A DNA stretch of 24,739 nucleotides from Paracoccus sediminicola (GTDB taxonomy: Bacteria; Pseudomonadota; Alphaproteobacteria; Rhodobacterales; Rhodobacteraceae). Position 1 is the stretch's first letter, and each line of letters begins with the position of its first letter. The stretch covers positions 1 to 24,739 of the forward strand of contig NZ_CP115772.1 in the NCBI RefSeq assembly GCF_027912835.1, given 5' to 3'. The translations under genes and the position numbers were made by a program. This document shows positions 7,268-15,792 of this stretch, piece after piece. Under the pieces are notes generated by a model. It ran no database searches. It saw only the letters and a list, made by a program, of their open reading frames with translations, and was not told where the DNA came from.

Positions 7268-7330
7268 GTGACCAGAATCGACCCGGACGCCAACCTGCTT
7301 GGCAGCACCGGGCTTGAGCATAGACACAGT
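7268..7330 (+). pseudogene. Possible 5' end of a truncated gene downstream of the recombinase
   Basis: A GTG at 7268, preceded by GGAG at 7256-7259, opens a reading frame (VTRIDPDANLLGSTG) that runs into the aldo/keto reductase fragment in another frame. It could be the start of a plasmid gene whose remainder was lost at the junction. It is too short to identify, and chance is a fair alternative. Confidence 0.25.
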
Positions 7331-8028
7331 TGCTCAATGGCCACCCGGGATCACACCGTGAAGCCTGCGAGGCTTCGCTTAGGCGTCTCGGCGTCGAGCG
7401 GATCGACCTCTATTATGTCCATCGCGCCGAAGCCGGACGGCCGATTGAGGACACCATCGAGGTGCTGGCCGATCTGGTGCGGGCGGGCAAGGTCGCCCGG
7501 ATCGGTCTCAGCGAAGTTTCGGCCGAGACCCTGCGCCGCGCCCACGCGGTCCATCCGGTGGCCGCCGTGCAGAGCGAATATTCGCTGACCACCCGCGACA
7601 TGGAGGCCGACATGCTGCCGACCTGCCGGGAACTGGGCGTCGCTTTCGTCGCCTACAGCCCGCTGGGACGCGGCTTGCTGTCGGGCAGGATGAAAAGCAG
7701 CGACCTTGCCCAGAACGACTTCCGCCGCAACGCGCCTCGCTTTGCCGGGGACGCGCTGGAGACGAACCTCGCGCATCTCGATACCTTGCGCGACATCGCG
7801 GATCAGCGTGAGGCGACGCCATCGCAGGTCGCGCTCGCCTGGGTTTTGGCCAAGGGTGTGTTCGCCATCCCCGGCACCAAGCGGCTGAGCTATCTCGAAC
7901 AGAATATCGCCGCCGCGAGTCTGCGCCTGTCGGCAGACGACATCGCCAAACTCGACCACGCTTATGCACCGGGAAGATTCGCCGGCGACCGCTACCCCAC
8001 CGAGGGCATGAAGGGCGTCAACGCCTGA
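7330..8028 (+). pseudogene. Aldo/keto reductase, N-terminally truncated remnant
   Basis: Reading from about 7330 the frame encodes the C-terminal two thirds of an aldo/keto reductase: LRRLGVERIDLYYVHR, then IGLSEVS, FVAYSPLGRGLLSG, and IPGTKRLSYLEQN near the end. The family is usually about 330 residues. Here about the first 90-100 are missing, including the region that carries the catalytic Asp, Tyr and Lys. Only the His of YYVHR remains from the tetrad. Recognisable homology begins at LNGHPG, immediately after the recombinase region, so the gene was cut by the event that joined the two DNA segments. The nominal start is a TTG without supporting signals, and a functional enzyme is unlikely. 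It converges on the next gene with a gap of about 45 bp. Confidence 0.8.
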
Positions 8029-8073
8029 GCGCAGTTGCGGACGGCGCCGATCAGGCCGAGGCGATCGGGCCAA

Positions 8074-9081
8074 TCAACGCCCCGGATCCGGACCCAGCAG
8101 GCTCCTTGCGTCCCGAGCCATCAGTCTCAGGCGTTCGGCGGCTGGCATGACCGTCTCCAGAGCCCCGATCCCCTGCCCCGCGAAAAGCGCCATCGCTTCC
8201 AGATCGCCACTTGTCGTCCGCAATGGCGAGTCCGTGCTGTAGCGCAGGCGCGGCGTCGCATCGTCCCAAGCAATCGTCTCGCGCGGCAGGTCGTTCGGGT
8301 CATGGCCCAGCAACTTGCCGTCAAGCCCTTGCGTCACCGAGTTTTCCAGAACCCGCACCGCCGCGCCCTTCGGCCAGTTCAGGACGAACACGTCGGTCAG
8401 CACGGTGTCCTCGCCCGTGGCCTCGACCAGCCGCTGCTTGTGATAAGGATGGGCGAAGGATTCCTCTGTCGCAAGAAAGGCCGAGCCGCACTGAATTCCG
8501 GCAAGTCCCTCCCGCAGGGCTCGGGCAAGATCTTCACCCGTCGACATGCCGCCCGCCACGGCCACCGGAATTCCGGCCGCTTCCCGTAAGGAGCGCGCAA
8601 GATCGAATACAGGCGTCCGCCCGTGAACATGTCCGCCGGCCTCGACGCCTTGCGCGATCAGCAAGTCGGCGCCGGCGGCCTCGGCCTTCCGGGCAGCTTC
8701 CACCGTGCCTACCTGATGCAGCACCAGACAACCCGCGTCTTTCGCGCGCCTGACGGCCTCTGGAACGACATCCCAGAAGAACGAGAAGGCCGGAACCTCG
8801 AGTTCCAGACAGCGGTCGATCTGCGCCGTCAGAAGGGCCGCGTCGGTGGCGGCGGGGATCAGGTTGACGGCGAAGTCGCGATCGGTCGCGGCGCGCAGGG
8901 CGGTGACCTCTTGCGCGATCAGGTCCGGATCCTCGCGCACCATGCCCAGTGTCGGATAGCCACCTGCCGACGCGACGGCGGCGGCAAGTTCCCAGCGGGC
9001 CACGCCGCCCATCCCGGCAAGAAGGACAGGGACCTCGCAGCCAAGCAGGTCGCAGAGCGGCGTTCTCAGAATGTCCGTCAT
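8074..9081 (-). CDS. Nitronate monooxygenase-like flavoprotein (2-nitropropane dioxygenase family)
   Basis: A 335-residue TIM-barrel flavoprotein of the nitronate monooxygenase/enoyl-reductase-like family. Seen are an N-terminal VPVLLAGMGGVA strand-turn, GADLLIAQGVEAGGHVHGR (about residues 135-153) with the family's conserved EAGGH, and VAVAGGMSTGEDLARAL with a GIQCGSAFLAT segment that normally binds the FMN phosphate. Members oxidise nitronates or reduce enoyl groups, so the substrate here cannot be told. It is transcribed towards the aldo/keto reductase remnant. A perfect 12-bp palindrome lies about 70 bp upstream of its start. No link with taurine use is evident; it probably came along as a chromosomal neighbour. 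Confidence 0.82.
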   Translation of the reverse strand: MTDILRTPLCDLLGCEVPVLLAGMGGVARWELAAAVASAGGYPTLGMVREDPDLIAQEVTALRAATDRDFAVNLIPAATDAALLTAQIDRCLELEVPAFSFFWDVVPEAVRRAKDAGCLVLHQVGTVEAARKAEAAGADLLIAQGVEAGGHVHGRTPVFDLARSLREAAGIPVAVAGGMSTGEDLARALREGLAGIQCGSAFLATEESFAHPYHKQRLVEATGEDTVLTDVFVLNWPKGAAVRVLENSVTQGLDGKLLGHDPNDLPRETIAWDDATPRLRYSTDSPLRTTSGDLEAMALFAGQGIGALETVMPAAERLRLMARDARSLLGPDPGR

Positions 9082-9151
9082 GACGAGGATTTCCCTTTGC
9101 CAGCCGCGAGGTTCAGGTCCTCCCGCAGAACCACGGCATTGTTGTGATTAC

Positions 9152-9163
9152 GGTCACGTGACC
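9152..9163. promoter_or_regulatory. 12-bp palindrome GGTCACGTGACC upstream of the nitronate monooxygenase gene
   Basis: A perfect 12-bp palindrome 71 bp upstream of the minus-strand start codon at 9081, inside a 261-bp gene-free gap between that gene and the end of tauR. Its position fits an operator or activator site for the flavoprotein gene. No regulator is assigned. Apart from a 6-bp inverted repeat at 9331-9346, nothing else was seen in the gap. Confidence 0.4.
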
Positions 9164-9342
9164 TTCGCTGTTCCAGGGACATTGCGCGACATGCGCGACG
9201 GCGACGATCTGTCGGGTCCGGCAGCTTGGCGCGCTCCCTGCCATGTTCCTGTTCCATTCATCCAGCGAGATACCCCGGTTCACCGAGGGACCGGTATCTG
9301 TCCCGTGCGGCATTTCGAATAATAAGTATCCTGAATACCAAT

Positions 9343-10839
9343 TCAGATCAACGGCGCCGAGGATGCCTTGCCTGTAAGCGTCGCGCGCTCGATGAGGGCG
9401 ATTCCGGCGGCGATGTCCTTCTCTGAGATCGAACCATAGCCGAGGCGGAAATAGGGACAGGGATCGGGCGGGGTTTCGAAAAATACCGCGCCGGGTTCGA
9501 TCAGCAGGCTTTGTTGGCGCAGGCGCTCGGCCAGTTCTGCACTGTCGGTATTGCCGGGAAGGCGGACCCAGATGCTGGAGCCGCCCGAAGACGGTGCGCC
9601 CGCGATCTGCAACGAAGTCTGCGAAAGCGCCCGTTCAAGGGTCGCGCGCCGTGCCTTCAGCGTCTGCCGCAGGCGCACGATATGCGCGTCGTAATGCCCC
9701 AGCGCAAGGAAATAGGCGGTGATGCGCTGCAGATGGCTGGGCGGGTGGCGCAGCATGATCGAACGCAGCGCGCGGGCCTGGGCGATCAGCTCCGCCGGCC
9801 CGACCATGTATCCGATCCGCAACCCCGGAAACAGCGACTTGGAAAAACTGCCGATATAGACGACGCGGCCGTCCTGATCCAACGACTTCAGCGCCGGCGC
9901 GGGCGGCGCGAGATAGGACATCTCGAAGTCGTAATCGTCTTCGATGATCAGGAAGTCCTGCGCCGCGGCACGGGCGATAAGATCGCGCCGACGGTCCAGC
10001 GGCATGGTGCTGCCGGTCGGGATGTGATGGCTCGGGGTGACGATCACGAGGCTGGTCTTTTCGGGCAGATCGGCGGGATTCAGCCCGCCGTGATCGACCA
10101 GCAGGAACGTGGTCGGGCTTTGTGCGCGGCGCAGCGTTTCCGCGAAATCGGGATAGCCGGGTTCCTCGGTCACGGCCAGCCGGTCGGCGCGGGCCAGAAG
10201 CTCGGTCGCCAGGAACAGCGCGTTCTGCGCCCCCAGCGTGACCAGCACTTCCTCTGGCCGGGCATGTATGCCGCGGCGCGGCAGGGTGTTCGAACAGATG
10301 TAGTCGATCAACAGCGGATCGTCGGCGCCATAGCGGTCGGCGGCCAGATCGGCGAAATCGCGCGTTCCCAGCGCGCGCCGCGCGCAGTCGCGCCATGCGT
10401 TGTGGTCGAACAGCGTCGGATCCGCCTGCCCGTAGATGAAGGGATAGCGGAAATCCCGCCAGTTCGCGGGTTTGCGGATCACCCGGCGCGGCATCTGGTG
10501 ATCGGACAGCCATACCCCCCAGTCGGGCGGCCGGCCGACCCCAAGGCGAACGCCCGAGGTCCGCAGCCGCCTGTGCGGCACTGTCGCCGCCACCGCGATA
10601 CCAGATCTAGGCAGCGTCTCCAGATAACCCTGGCTGACCAGTTCCTGATAGACCAGCGTCACCGTCATCCGCGATATCCCCAGCGCCGCCGCCAGACTGC
10701 GGCTTGAAGGCAGCCGTGTGCCTGCCCGGGCCCGGCTTTCCAGAACTGCCCGCACGATGGCCGCCGCCAGCCGCCCCTGCAGCGTCGGCGCCTCATCCTC
10801 GCGCAGAAAGATGATTTCGGTGGGAATCCGGGCTGACAT
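9343..10839 (-). CDS. tauR: MocR-type (GntR/aminotransferase) regulator of taurine use
   Basis: A 498-residue MocR-family regulator. Residues 1-85 form a GntR winged helix (GTRLPSSRSLAAALGISRMTV, then LVYQELVSQGYL). The rest is a type I aminotransferase-like domain with DDYDFE (301-306) and the pyridoxal-phosphate lysine K334 in SFSKSLFPGLRIGY. Such proteins use PLP to sense an amine, and TauR of Rhodobacter activates taurine genes in the presence of taurine. It is divergent from the transporter operon. Two direct repeats lie between, the first abutting its own start codon, which suggests control of both directions and autoregulation. The symbol rests on family plus position beside tauKLM, tauXY and xsc. 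Confidence 0.88.
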   Translation of the reverse strand: MSARIPTEIIFLREDEAPTLQGRLAAAIVRAVLESRARAGTRLPSSRSLAAALGISRMTVTLVYQELVSQGYLETLPRSGIAVAATVPHRRLRTSGVRLGVGRPPDWGVWLSDHQMPRRVIRKPANWRDFRYPFIYGQADPTLFDHNAWRDCARRALGTRDFADLAADRYGADDPLLIDYICSNTLPRRGIHARPEEVLVTLGAQNALFLATELLARADRLAVTEEPGYPDFAETLRRAQSPTTFLLVDHGGLNPADLPEKTSLVIVTPSHHIPTGSTMPLDRRRDLIARAAAQDFLIIEDDYDFEMSYLAPPAPALKSLDQDGRVVYIGSFSKSLFPGLRIGYMVGPAELIAQARALRSIMLRHPPSHLQRITAYFLALGHYDAHIVRLRQTLKARRATLERALSQTSLQIAGAPSSGGSSIWVRLPGNTDSAELAERLRQQSLLIEPGAVFFETPPDPCPYFRLGYGSISEKDIAAGIALIERATLTGKASSAPLI

Positions 10840-10873
10840 CTGGACCTATCAACTGTTCAAACTGGACATATCA
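10840..10873 (+). promoter_or_regulatory. Direct repeats, candidate TauR binding sites
   Basis: CTGGACCTATCA (10840-10851) and CTGGACATATCA (10862-10873) differ at one position and start 22 bp apart, two helical turns. MocR proteins typically bind direct repeats, and to my knowledge Rhodobacter TauR boxes have a CTGGAC-type core. The first copy directly abuts the tauR start codon, so binding there would block tauR transcription or translation initiation. The pair is 79 bp upstream of tauK, a suitable activator distance. Confidence 0.75.
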
Positions 10874-10951
10874 TTCCGCCGCGTCACCTGCAACATTTGG
10901 TCGCATCACCACGCATCGCGATCAACGCGACGATAACAGGGAGACGACCAA

Positions 10952-11956
10952 TTGACCTATATGACACGCCTGCTGACCGGCACCGTGGCCGCCCTTGCGC
11001 TGGCCCTTCCGGCCGCCGCCACCGAATACCGCGTGGCCGTGGGCGACGGCGCCGGCGGCACGCAAGAGGCGCTTGGCAAGGCCTTCGTCGCCGCGCTGGA
11101 AGAACAGTCGGGTGGCGACATGACCGCCAAGCTGTTCCTGAACGGCCAGCTGGGCGACGAGCAGGACACCGTCACCGCCGCCGCCACCGGGACGCTGGAT
11201 TTCTCGATCCTCGCGATCAACAACATCACCCCCTTCTCGCCTTCGGTCGGCACGCTGACCCTGCCCTATGTCATCCTGTCGCAGGACGACGCAGAGGCGG
11301 TGACCCAGGGCGAAGTCGGCAAGCAGATGGTGGAACAGACCATCGAGGATGCCGGCGTGCGCATCATCGGCTGGGGCTATTCGGGCTTCCGGGTGCTGAC
11401 CAACTCGAAGAAACCCGTCTCGACCGTGGCCGACCTGCAGGGGCTGGTGGTCCGCGTCCCGAAGAACGAAATCATGATCGAGACCTACAAAAGCTGGGGC
11501 ATCAACCCGACCCCGATGGCTTGGGGCGAAACCTTCGCCGCGCTTCAGCAGAAGGTCGTTGACGGTCAGGACAACCCCTACATGACCGTCTATGCGATGA
11601 AGTTCGACGAGGTTCAGAAATACATCACGAACCTGCGCTACATCTTCTCGATCGAGCCGCTGATCGTCAGTGAGGCGCTGTTCGAGGGGCTGTCGGAAGA
11701 GCAGCAGCAGCAGGTGCTGGCGGCCGGTGAAGCCGCGACCCAGGCCTCGGCCGAGTTCCTGCGCGCCGAGGAAGCCAAGATCCGCGACGAACTGGTCAGC
11801 CGTGGCATGGAGATCAGCGAACCGGCCGATGGCGAGAAAGAGTTCATCGACCTGGCCACCGCGGCTGTCTGGCCGAAATTCTATGACCAGATCGGCGGCA
11901 AGGAGGTGCTGGACAACGTCCTGACCTCGCTGGGTCGCGAACCCGCCGCCGAGTGA
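10952..11956 (+). CDS. tauK: TRAP transporter solute-binding protein (DctP type), taurine
   Basis: A 334-residue periplasmic TRAP solute receptor. A signal peptide is evident: a short basic start, a hydrophobic run (GTVAALALALPAAA) and a likely cleavage after AAA-T near residue 24. The mature protein has DctP features: FLNGQLGDEQDTVTAAATGTLDF, a GWGYSGFRVLTNSKKPV segment (about 142-158), and MAWGETFAALQQKVVDGQDNP near 180-205. The start chosen is TTG at 10952, because GGGAG at 10939-10943 is well spaced for it. ATG 10961 is possible but further away. It is the first gene of the operon, and an intrinsic terminator follows it. Taurine specificity is inferred from the pathway genes. Confidence 0.88.
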   Translation: MTYMTRLLTGTVAALALALPAAATEYRVAVGDGAGGTQEALGKAFVAALEEQSGGDMTAKLFLNGQLGDEQDTVTAAATGTLDFSILAINNITPFSPSVGTLTLPYVILSQDDAEAVTQGEVGKQMVEQTIEDAGVRIIGWGYSGFRVLTNSKKPVSTVADLQGLVVRVPKNEIMIETYKSWGINPTPMAWGETFAALQQKVVDGQDNPYMTVYAMKFDEVQKYITNLRYIFSIEPLIVSEALFEGLSEEQQQQVLAAGEAATQASAEFLRAEEAKIRDELVSRGMEISEPADGEKEFIDLATAAVWPKFYDQIGGKEVLDNVLTSLGREPAAE

Positions 11957-11962
11957 GGCGGC

Positions 11963-12001
11963 AGGCCGCGCGGACCCCTCCCTGCCGCGCGGCCTTTTTT
12001 T
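11963..12001 (+). terminator. Intrinsic terminator/attenuator between tauK and tauL
   Basis: The stem GGCCGCGCGG (11964-11973) pairs exactly with 11985-11994, extendable by an A-T pair, with an 11-nt loop and seven Ts at 11995-12001. It is the best rho-independent terminator in the window and lies 7 bp after the tauK stop inside the operon. Partial termination there would make more receptor than membrane permease. Confidence 0.85.
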
Positions 12002-12051
12002 CCCAGCCTTTTCGCCCGTTCCCGCCACGCCTCGCAACCCGGAGGCCCGTC

Positions 12052-12609
12052 ATGCCTGCGCTCTGGTCGTTTCTCGACAAGTTCGAAAGCCATGTCTGCC
12101 GCATCCTGCTGGCCATCTTCGTGACGCTGCTGTTCGCGCAGATCGTCGCCCGCCAGATCTTCGGATTCTCGATCACCTGGATCGAGGAACTTTCGGTCAT
12201 CCTGTTCGTCTGGTTCGCCTATTTCGGCGCCTCCTATGCCGCCCGCATCGCCGCCCATAACCGCGTGGGCTTTCACCTGAACGCGCTGCCGCGCAGCAAG
12301 GCCCGGATCGTCGAGGCGCTTGGCGATGCGTTCTGGATCGCCTTCAACGTCGTCTTCATCTGGCAGTCGATCGAATTCATCAGCCGGCTGAAGCCGTTCG
12401 TGAAAGCGCAGACCCTGGGATGGGAGATGCGCTACGTCTATCTGGCCCTGCCCATCGCCTTCATCCTGATGACGCTGCGCATCCTGCAGGTGAACTACCT
12501 CAAGCTGGTCCGTGGCATCGACCCGGCCGATCCCGACAAGGTCAGCGTCGAAGCGGCGCTGGAACTGGCCGAGGACGAACAGCGCAACTTCGAGAAGAGG
12601 AACCGCTGA
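12052..12609 (+). CDS. tauL: TRAP transporter small permease (DctQ type), taurine
   Basis: A 185-residue integral membrane protein with four hydrophobic segments: about residues 14-34, 45-68, 85-105 and 128-148. The DctQ hallmark is ITWIEELSVILFVWFAYFGASYAAR with a following RIAAHNRVGFHL. It would form the small membrane subunit that pairs with the large permease. ATG 12052 is chosen because GGAGG stands at 12041-12045 and the protein then begins like other DctQ proteins. The frame is open back to 11953, but that extension crosses the terminator. The C-terminus is acidic. The stop overlaps the tauM start by one base. Confidence 0.87.
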   Translation: MPALWSFLDKFESHVCRILLAIFVTLLFAQIVARQIFGFSITWIEELSVILFVWFAYFGASYAARIAAHNRVGFHLNALPRSKARIVEALGDAFWIAFNVVFIWQSIEFISRLKPFVKAQTLGWEMRYVYLALPIAFILMTLRILQVNYLKLVRGIDPADPDKVSVEAALELAEDEQRNFEKRNR

Positions 12610-13949
12610 TGGACAGTTACCTGATTGAAATCCTGTTCGGCGCCTTCTTCGCGCTGCTGATCCTTGGTGCGCCGATCACCGTGGCGCTTGGCGTCTCGTC
12701 GCTGGCCGCGATGCTGTATCTGGGCGACAACCCGATCAAGATGGTGCAGATGGCGTGGTCCTCGGTGGGGTCCTTCCCGCTGATGGCGCTGCCGGCCTTC
12801 ATCCTCGCCGGCGCCCTGATGGAGGCCGCGGGCCTTTCCCGCCGCCTGATCAACGTGGCCGAAAGCCTTGCCGGACCGTTCACCGGCGGCCTTTCCGCCG
12901 CGACCATCATGGCCTGCCTGTTCTTCGGCGCGATCTCGGGGTCCGGGCCCGCCACCACCGCCGCCGTCGGCATGCTGATGATCCCGGCAATGGTGCGTCA
13001 GGGCTATGGCCCCGGCTATGCCGCATCCGTCACCGCCGCCGCCGGGGGGCTGGGCATCATCATCCCGCCCTCGATCCCGATGGTCATCTACGGCATCTCG
13101 GCCATGGGCCTGCAACCCCCCGCCGAGGCGGTCGAGGCGCATGGCATGTTCCAGTCGGTCTCGATCTCGAAGCTGTTCATCGCGGGCTTCCTGCCCGGTG
13201 TGGTGATGGCGGGCGGCCTGCTGACCATGAACTATATCCGTTGCCGGATGCGCGGCTTCCATGGCTCGGCCGAACCCCTGTCTCTGCGCAAGGTGATGTG
13301 CGCCTGCTATCAGGGCTTCTGGGCGCTTCTGGCTCCGGTCGTGATCCTGGGCGGTATCTATTCCGGCTTCTTCACGCCGACCGAGGCCGCCATCGTCGCG
13401 ATCTTCTACACGCTGTTCGTCGGCGGCGCGATCTATCGCGAACTGGATCTGCGCGAGGTCATCAAGTCGCTGGACACCACCACCTGGCTTGCCGGCCGCG
13501 TTCTGCTGGTGCTGTTCACCGCCACGATCTTCGGCCGCATCCTGGTCGAGAACAACGTCCCCGGCGTGATCGCGGGCGGGATCCTGTCGCTAACCGACAA
13601 TATCTACCTGATCTGGGCCATGGTCATCGGTCTGCTGCTGGTCATCGGCATGTTCATGGAAACGCTGGCCGCGATCATGATCCTGGTGCCGGTCATGCTG
13701 CCCGTCGCCTACATGATGGGGATCGACCCGATCCATTTCGGCATCGTCATGATCTGCACGCTGTCGGTGGGCTTCCAGACCCCGCCTCTGGGCGAGAACC
13801 TGTTCATCGCCTCGGGCATCTCGGGGATCTCGATCGAACGCATCAGCCTGCGCGCCATTCCCTTCGCGCTGGCCTCGGTCACCGCAATCTTCATCATCGC
13901 CTGCTTCCCGGCCATCGCCCTCTGGCTGCCCCGGATGCTGGGCTACTAA
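12609..13949 (+). CDS. tauM: TRAP transporter large permease (DctM type), taurine
   Basis: A 446-residue membrane protein with about 12 hydrophobic segments. DctM features seen are LGAPITVALGVSS, FPLMALPAFILAGALMEAAGL, ACLFFGAISGSGPATTAAVG and GLGIIIPPSIPMVIYG in the first 170 residues, and GFFTPTEAA with LVIGMFMETLAAIMILVPVMLPVA further on. It would be the ion-coupled transport channel that receives taurine from TauK, using a sodium gradient as in other TRAP systems. ATG 12609 lies in the tauL stop codon (TGATG), and initiation there is probably coupled. tauX follows after 18 bp with its own strong ribosome site. Confidence 0.9.
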   Translation: MDSYLIEILFGAFFALLILGAPITVALGVSSLAAMLYLGDNPIKMVQMAWSSVGSFPLMALPAFILAGALMEAAGLSRRLINVAESLAGPFTGGLSAATIMACLFFGAISGSGPATTAAVGMLMIPAMVRQGYGPGYAASVTAAAGGLGIIIPPSIPMVIYGISAMGLQPPAEAVEAHGMFQSVSISKLFIAGFLPGVVMAGGLLTMNYIRCRMRGFHGSAEPLSLRKVMCACYQGFWALLAPVVILGGIYSGFFTPTEAAIVAIFYTLFVGGAIYRELDLREVIKSLDTTTWLAGRVLLVLFTATIFGRILVENNVPGVIAGGILSLTDNIYLIWAMVIGLLLVIGMFMETLAAIMILVPVMLPVAYMMGIDPIHFGIVMICTLSVGFQTPPLGENLFIASGISGISIERISLRAIPFALASVTAIFIIACFPAIALWLPRMLGY

Positions 13950-13967
13950 CCGCAAGGAGTTTTCCCA

Positions 13968-14375
13968 ATGACCGCCACCGATACCCGCGCGCTGACCGCC
14001 GACGACCTGAAGGCCACCTTCGACGCCTTCAACCGCCATGACATCGACGCCGTGATGACCCATTTCGCTGATGACTGCGTGTTCTTCACGGTCGCGGGCG
14101 ACAACGAATACGGCAACAAGATCGAGGGCAAGCCCGCCATCGCCAAGGCCTTCGAAGGCGTCTGGACCGCGATGCCCGACGTGCAATGGGCCGATCACAG
14201 CCACTTCCTGTCCGAGGACGGCACCCGCGGCGTCAGCCAATGGACCTTCCGCGCCACCAATCCCGACGGCACCCGGACCGAGGTGCAGGGCGTGGACCTG
14301 TTCCGCATCCGCGACGGCCGGATCGTCGAGAAACAGGCGATCCGCAAACAGCGTCCGCCGGTTCCGGCGAAGTGA
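13968..14375 (+). CDS. tauX: Taurine dehydrogenase small subunit (SnoaL/NTF2-like)
   Basis: A 135-residue protein with an NTF2/SnoaL-like pattern: LTADDLKATFDAFNRHDIDAVMTHFADDCVFF, then a GKPAIAKAFEGVW segment and a C-terminal QWTFRATNPDGTRTEVQGVDLFRIRDGRIVEKQAI. Proteins of this kind directly before a DadA-like flavoprotein in taurine clusters are annotated as the small subunit of taurine dehydrogenase, which converts taurine to sulfoacetaldehyde and ammonia with electrons passed to a respiratory acceptor. Whether this subunit is catalytic or structural is not visible from sequence. The start has a perfect AAGGAG at 13954-13959. The large-subunit gene begins 13 bp downstream. Confidence 0.75.
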   Translation: MTATDTRALTADDLKATFDAFNRHDIDAVMTHFADDCVFFTVAGDNEYGNKIEGKPAIAKAFEGVWTAMPDVQWADHSHFLSEDGTRGVSQWTFRATNPDGTRTEVQGVDLFRIRDGRIVEKQAIRKQRPPVPAK

Positions 14376-14388
14376 TGCGGGTGCAGCC

Positions 14389-15780
14389 ATGGAAGTAATC
14401 GAAAAACGTGCAGGCTCGGTGCCCTTCGATCCGTTCTACGATCCGATGACGGCACGCGGACTTGGTCCGCACAGCGACTACGCCCCGACCTACTGGATCG
14501 GCACCGCCGGCGCCGCGCCGGAAGATGACGGCCCGGTCACGGCCGACATGGATGTCGATGTCGCTGTCATCGGCTCGGGCTATACCGGGCTTTCGACCGC
14601 CATCCACCTGGCCAAGATGCACGGCATCAAGGCCACCGTGCTGGAAGCGAACGGCGTCGCCTATGGCTGCTCGACCCGCAATGGCGGGCAGGCGCAGATC
14701 AGTTCCGGGCGACTGAAGCGCAGCCAGTGGATCGAACGCTGGGGCCTCGACGTGGCCAAGGGCATGCATGCCGAGGTGGTCGAAGGCTTCGATCTGTTCC
14801 GCGGACTGATCCGCGACCATGCCATCGACTGCCAGCCTCAGGATGGCGGCCACTATTATATCGCGCACAAGGCCAGCGCGATGCCGGCGCTGGAGAGCGA
14901 GACCCGGCTGCTGAACGAAACGTTCGACTATAGCGCGAAGATACTGAGCCGGGACGAGCTGCACGAAACCGTCGTTCGCGACCACGAGGCCCATGGCGCC
15001 ATGTGGGAACCCGACGGGGTCGGCGTCCACGCCGCGAAGCTGGCCTTCGGCTATCTGCGGGTGGCGCGGGAACTGGGCGCGAAGGTCCATACCGACAGCC
15101 CCGTGCAAAGCTGGGTGCTGAAGGACGGCGTCCATCACCTGCGCACGCCGGGCGGCACCGTCCGCGCGCGCCGGGTAGCGGTGGCGACGGCGGCCTATGC
15201 GCCGCGCGGCCTGCATCCGCGGCTGAAGGACCGGCTGATGCCGATCATGTCGAACAGCGTGGTGACGCGGGTGCTGACGCCCTCGGAACTGGAGGCCGTG
15301 GGCATCCAGAAACTGTCGCCGCTGACCGACACCCGCACCCTGCGGCACTACTACCGCCTGCTGCCGGACAACCGGCTTCAGATCGGCTCACGCGCCGCGA
15401 TCACCGGCCGCGACGCCGCGAACCCCGCGCATCTTGCCGCGCTGCGCGAGGGCATGGCCCGCAAGTTCCCCGCCCTGCGGGGGATCGATCTGGATTACAG
15501 CTGGTGGGGCTGGGTGGATGTCAGCCATGACATGATGCCCCGCATCACCGGTCTGCCCGACCTGCCCGGCGCCTTCTACGCGCTTGGCTATGGCGGCAAC
15601 GGCGTCATGTATTCCGCGATGGCCGGCCGCCGGATGGCGCAGCTGGTCGCGGGCGAAGCGGTGCCGGACCTGCCGATCTTCAACACCGAATTGCCCCATG
15701 AGGGCTGGAAGACGCCATTCCGGCGGCTCGGCCAGTGGGGTCTCTACCATCTCTACCATTACCGCGACGAGCGCAAATAA
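14389..15780 (+). CDS. tauY: Taurine dehydrogenase large subunit (FAD-dependent, DadA/DAO-like)
   Basis: A 463-residue flavoprotein. The FAD-binding Rossmann motif VIGSGYTGLSTA covers residues 60-71, followed by VLEANGVAYGCSTRNGGQ (84-101). The C-terminus has the conserved FYALGYGGNGVMYSAMAGR, the second FAD contact of the amine-oxidase-like DAO family. Together with the small subunit it would oxidatively deaminate taurine. No signal peptide is seen, so it acts in the cytoplasm or at the inner membrane face. ATG 14389 is chosen as the in-frame start next to the tauX stop; its ribosome site is weak, so it probably depends on coupling. A gamma-glutamylputrescine oxidase-like enzyme would look similar, and the context with xsc decides. 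Confidence 0.82.
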   Translation: MEVIEKRAGSVPFDPFYDPMTARGLGPHSDYAPTYWIGTAGAAPEDDGPVTADMDVDVAVIGSGYTGLSTAIHLAKMHGIKATVLEANGVAYGCSTRNGGQAQISSGRLKRSQWIERWGLDVAKGMHAEVVEGFDLFRGLIRDHAIDCQPQDGGHYYIAHKASAMPALESETRLLNETFDYSAKILSRDELHETVVRDHEAHGAMWEPDGVGVHAAKLAFGYLRVARELGAKVHTDSPVQSWVLKDGVHHLRTPGGTVRARRVAVATAAYAPRGLHPRLKDRLMPIMSNSVVTRVLTPSELEAVGIQKLSPLTDTRTLRHYYRLLPDNRLQIGSRAAITGRDAANPAHLAALREGMARKFPALRGIDLDYSWWGWVDVSHDMMPRITGLPDLPGAFYALGYGGNGVMYSAMAGRRMAQLVAGEAVPDLPIFNTELPHEGWKTPFRRLGQWGLYHLYHYRDERK

Positions 15781-15792
15781 GGAGCGACGCCG

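Noticed and set aside
10922..12037. A 371-residue minus-strand open frame over tauK
   Set aside because: Antisense shadow of a gene with a signal peptide and DctP motifs.
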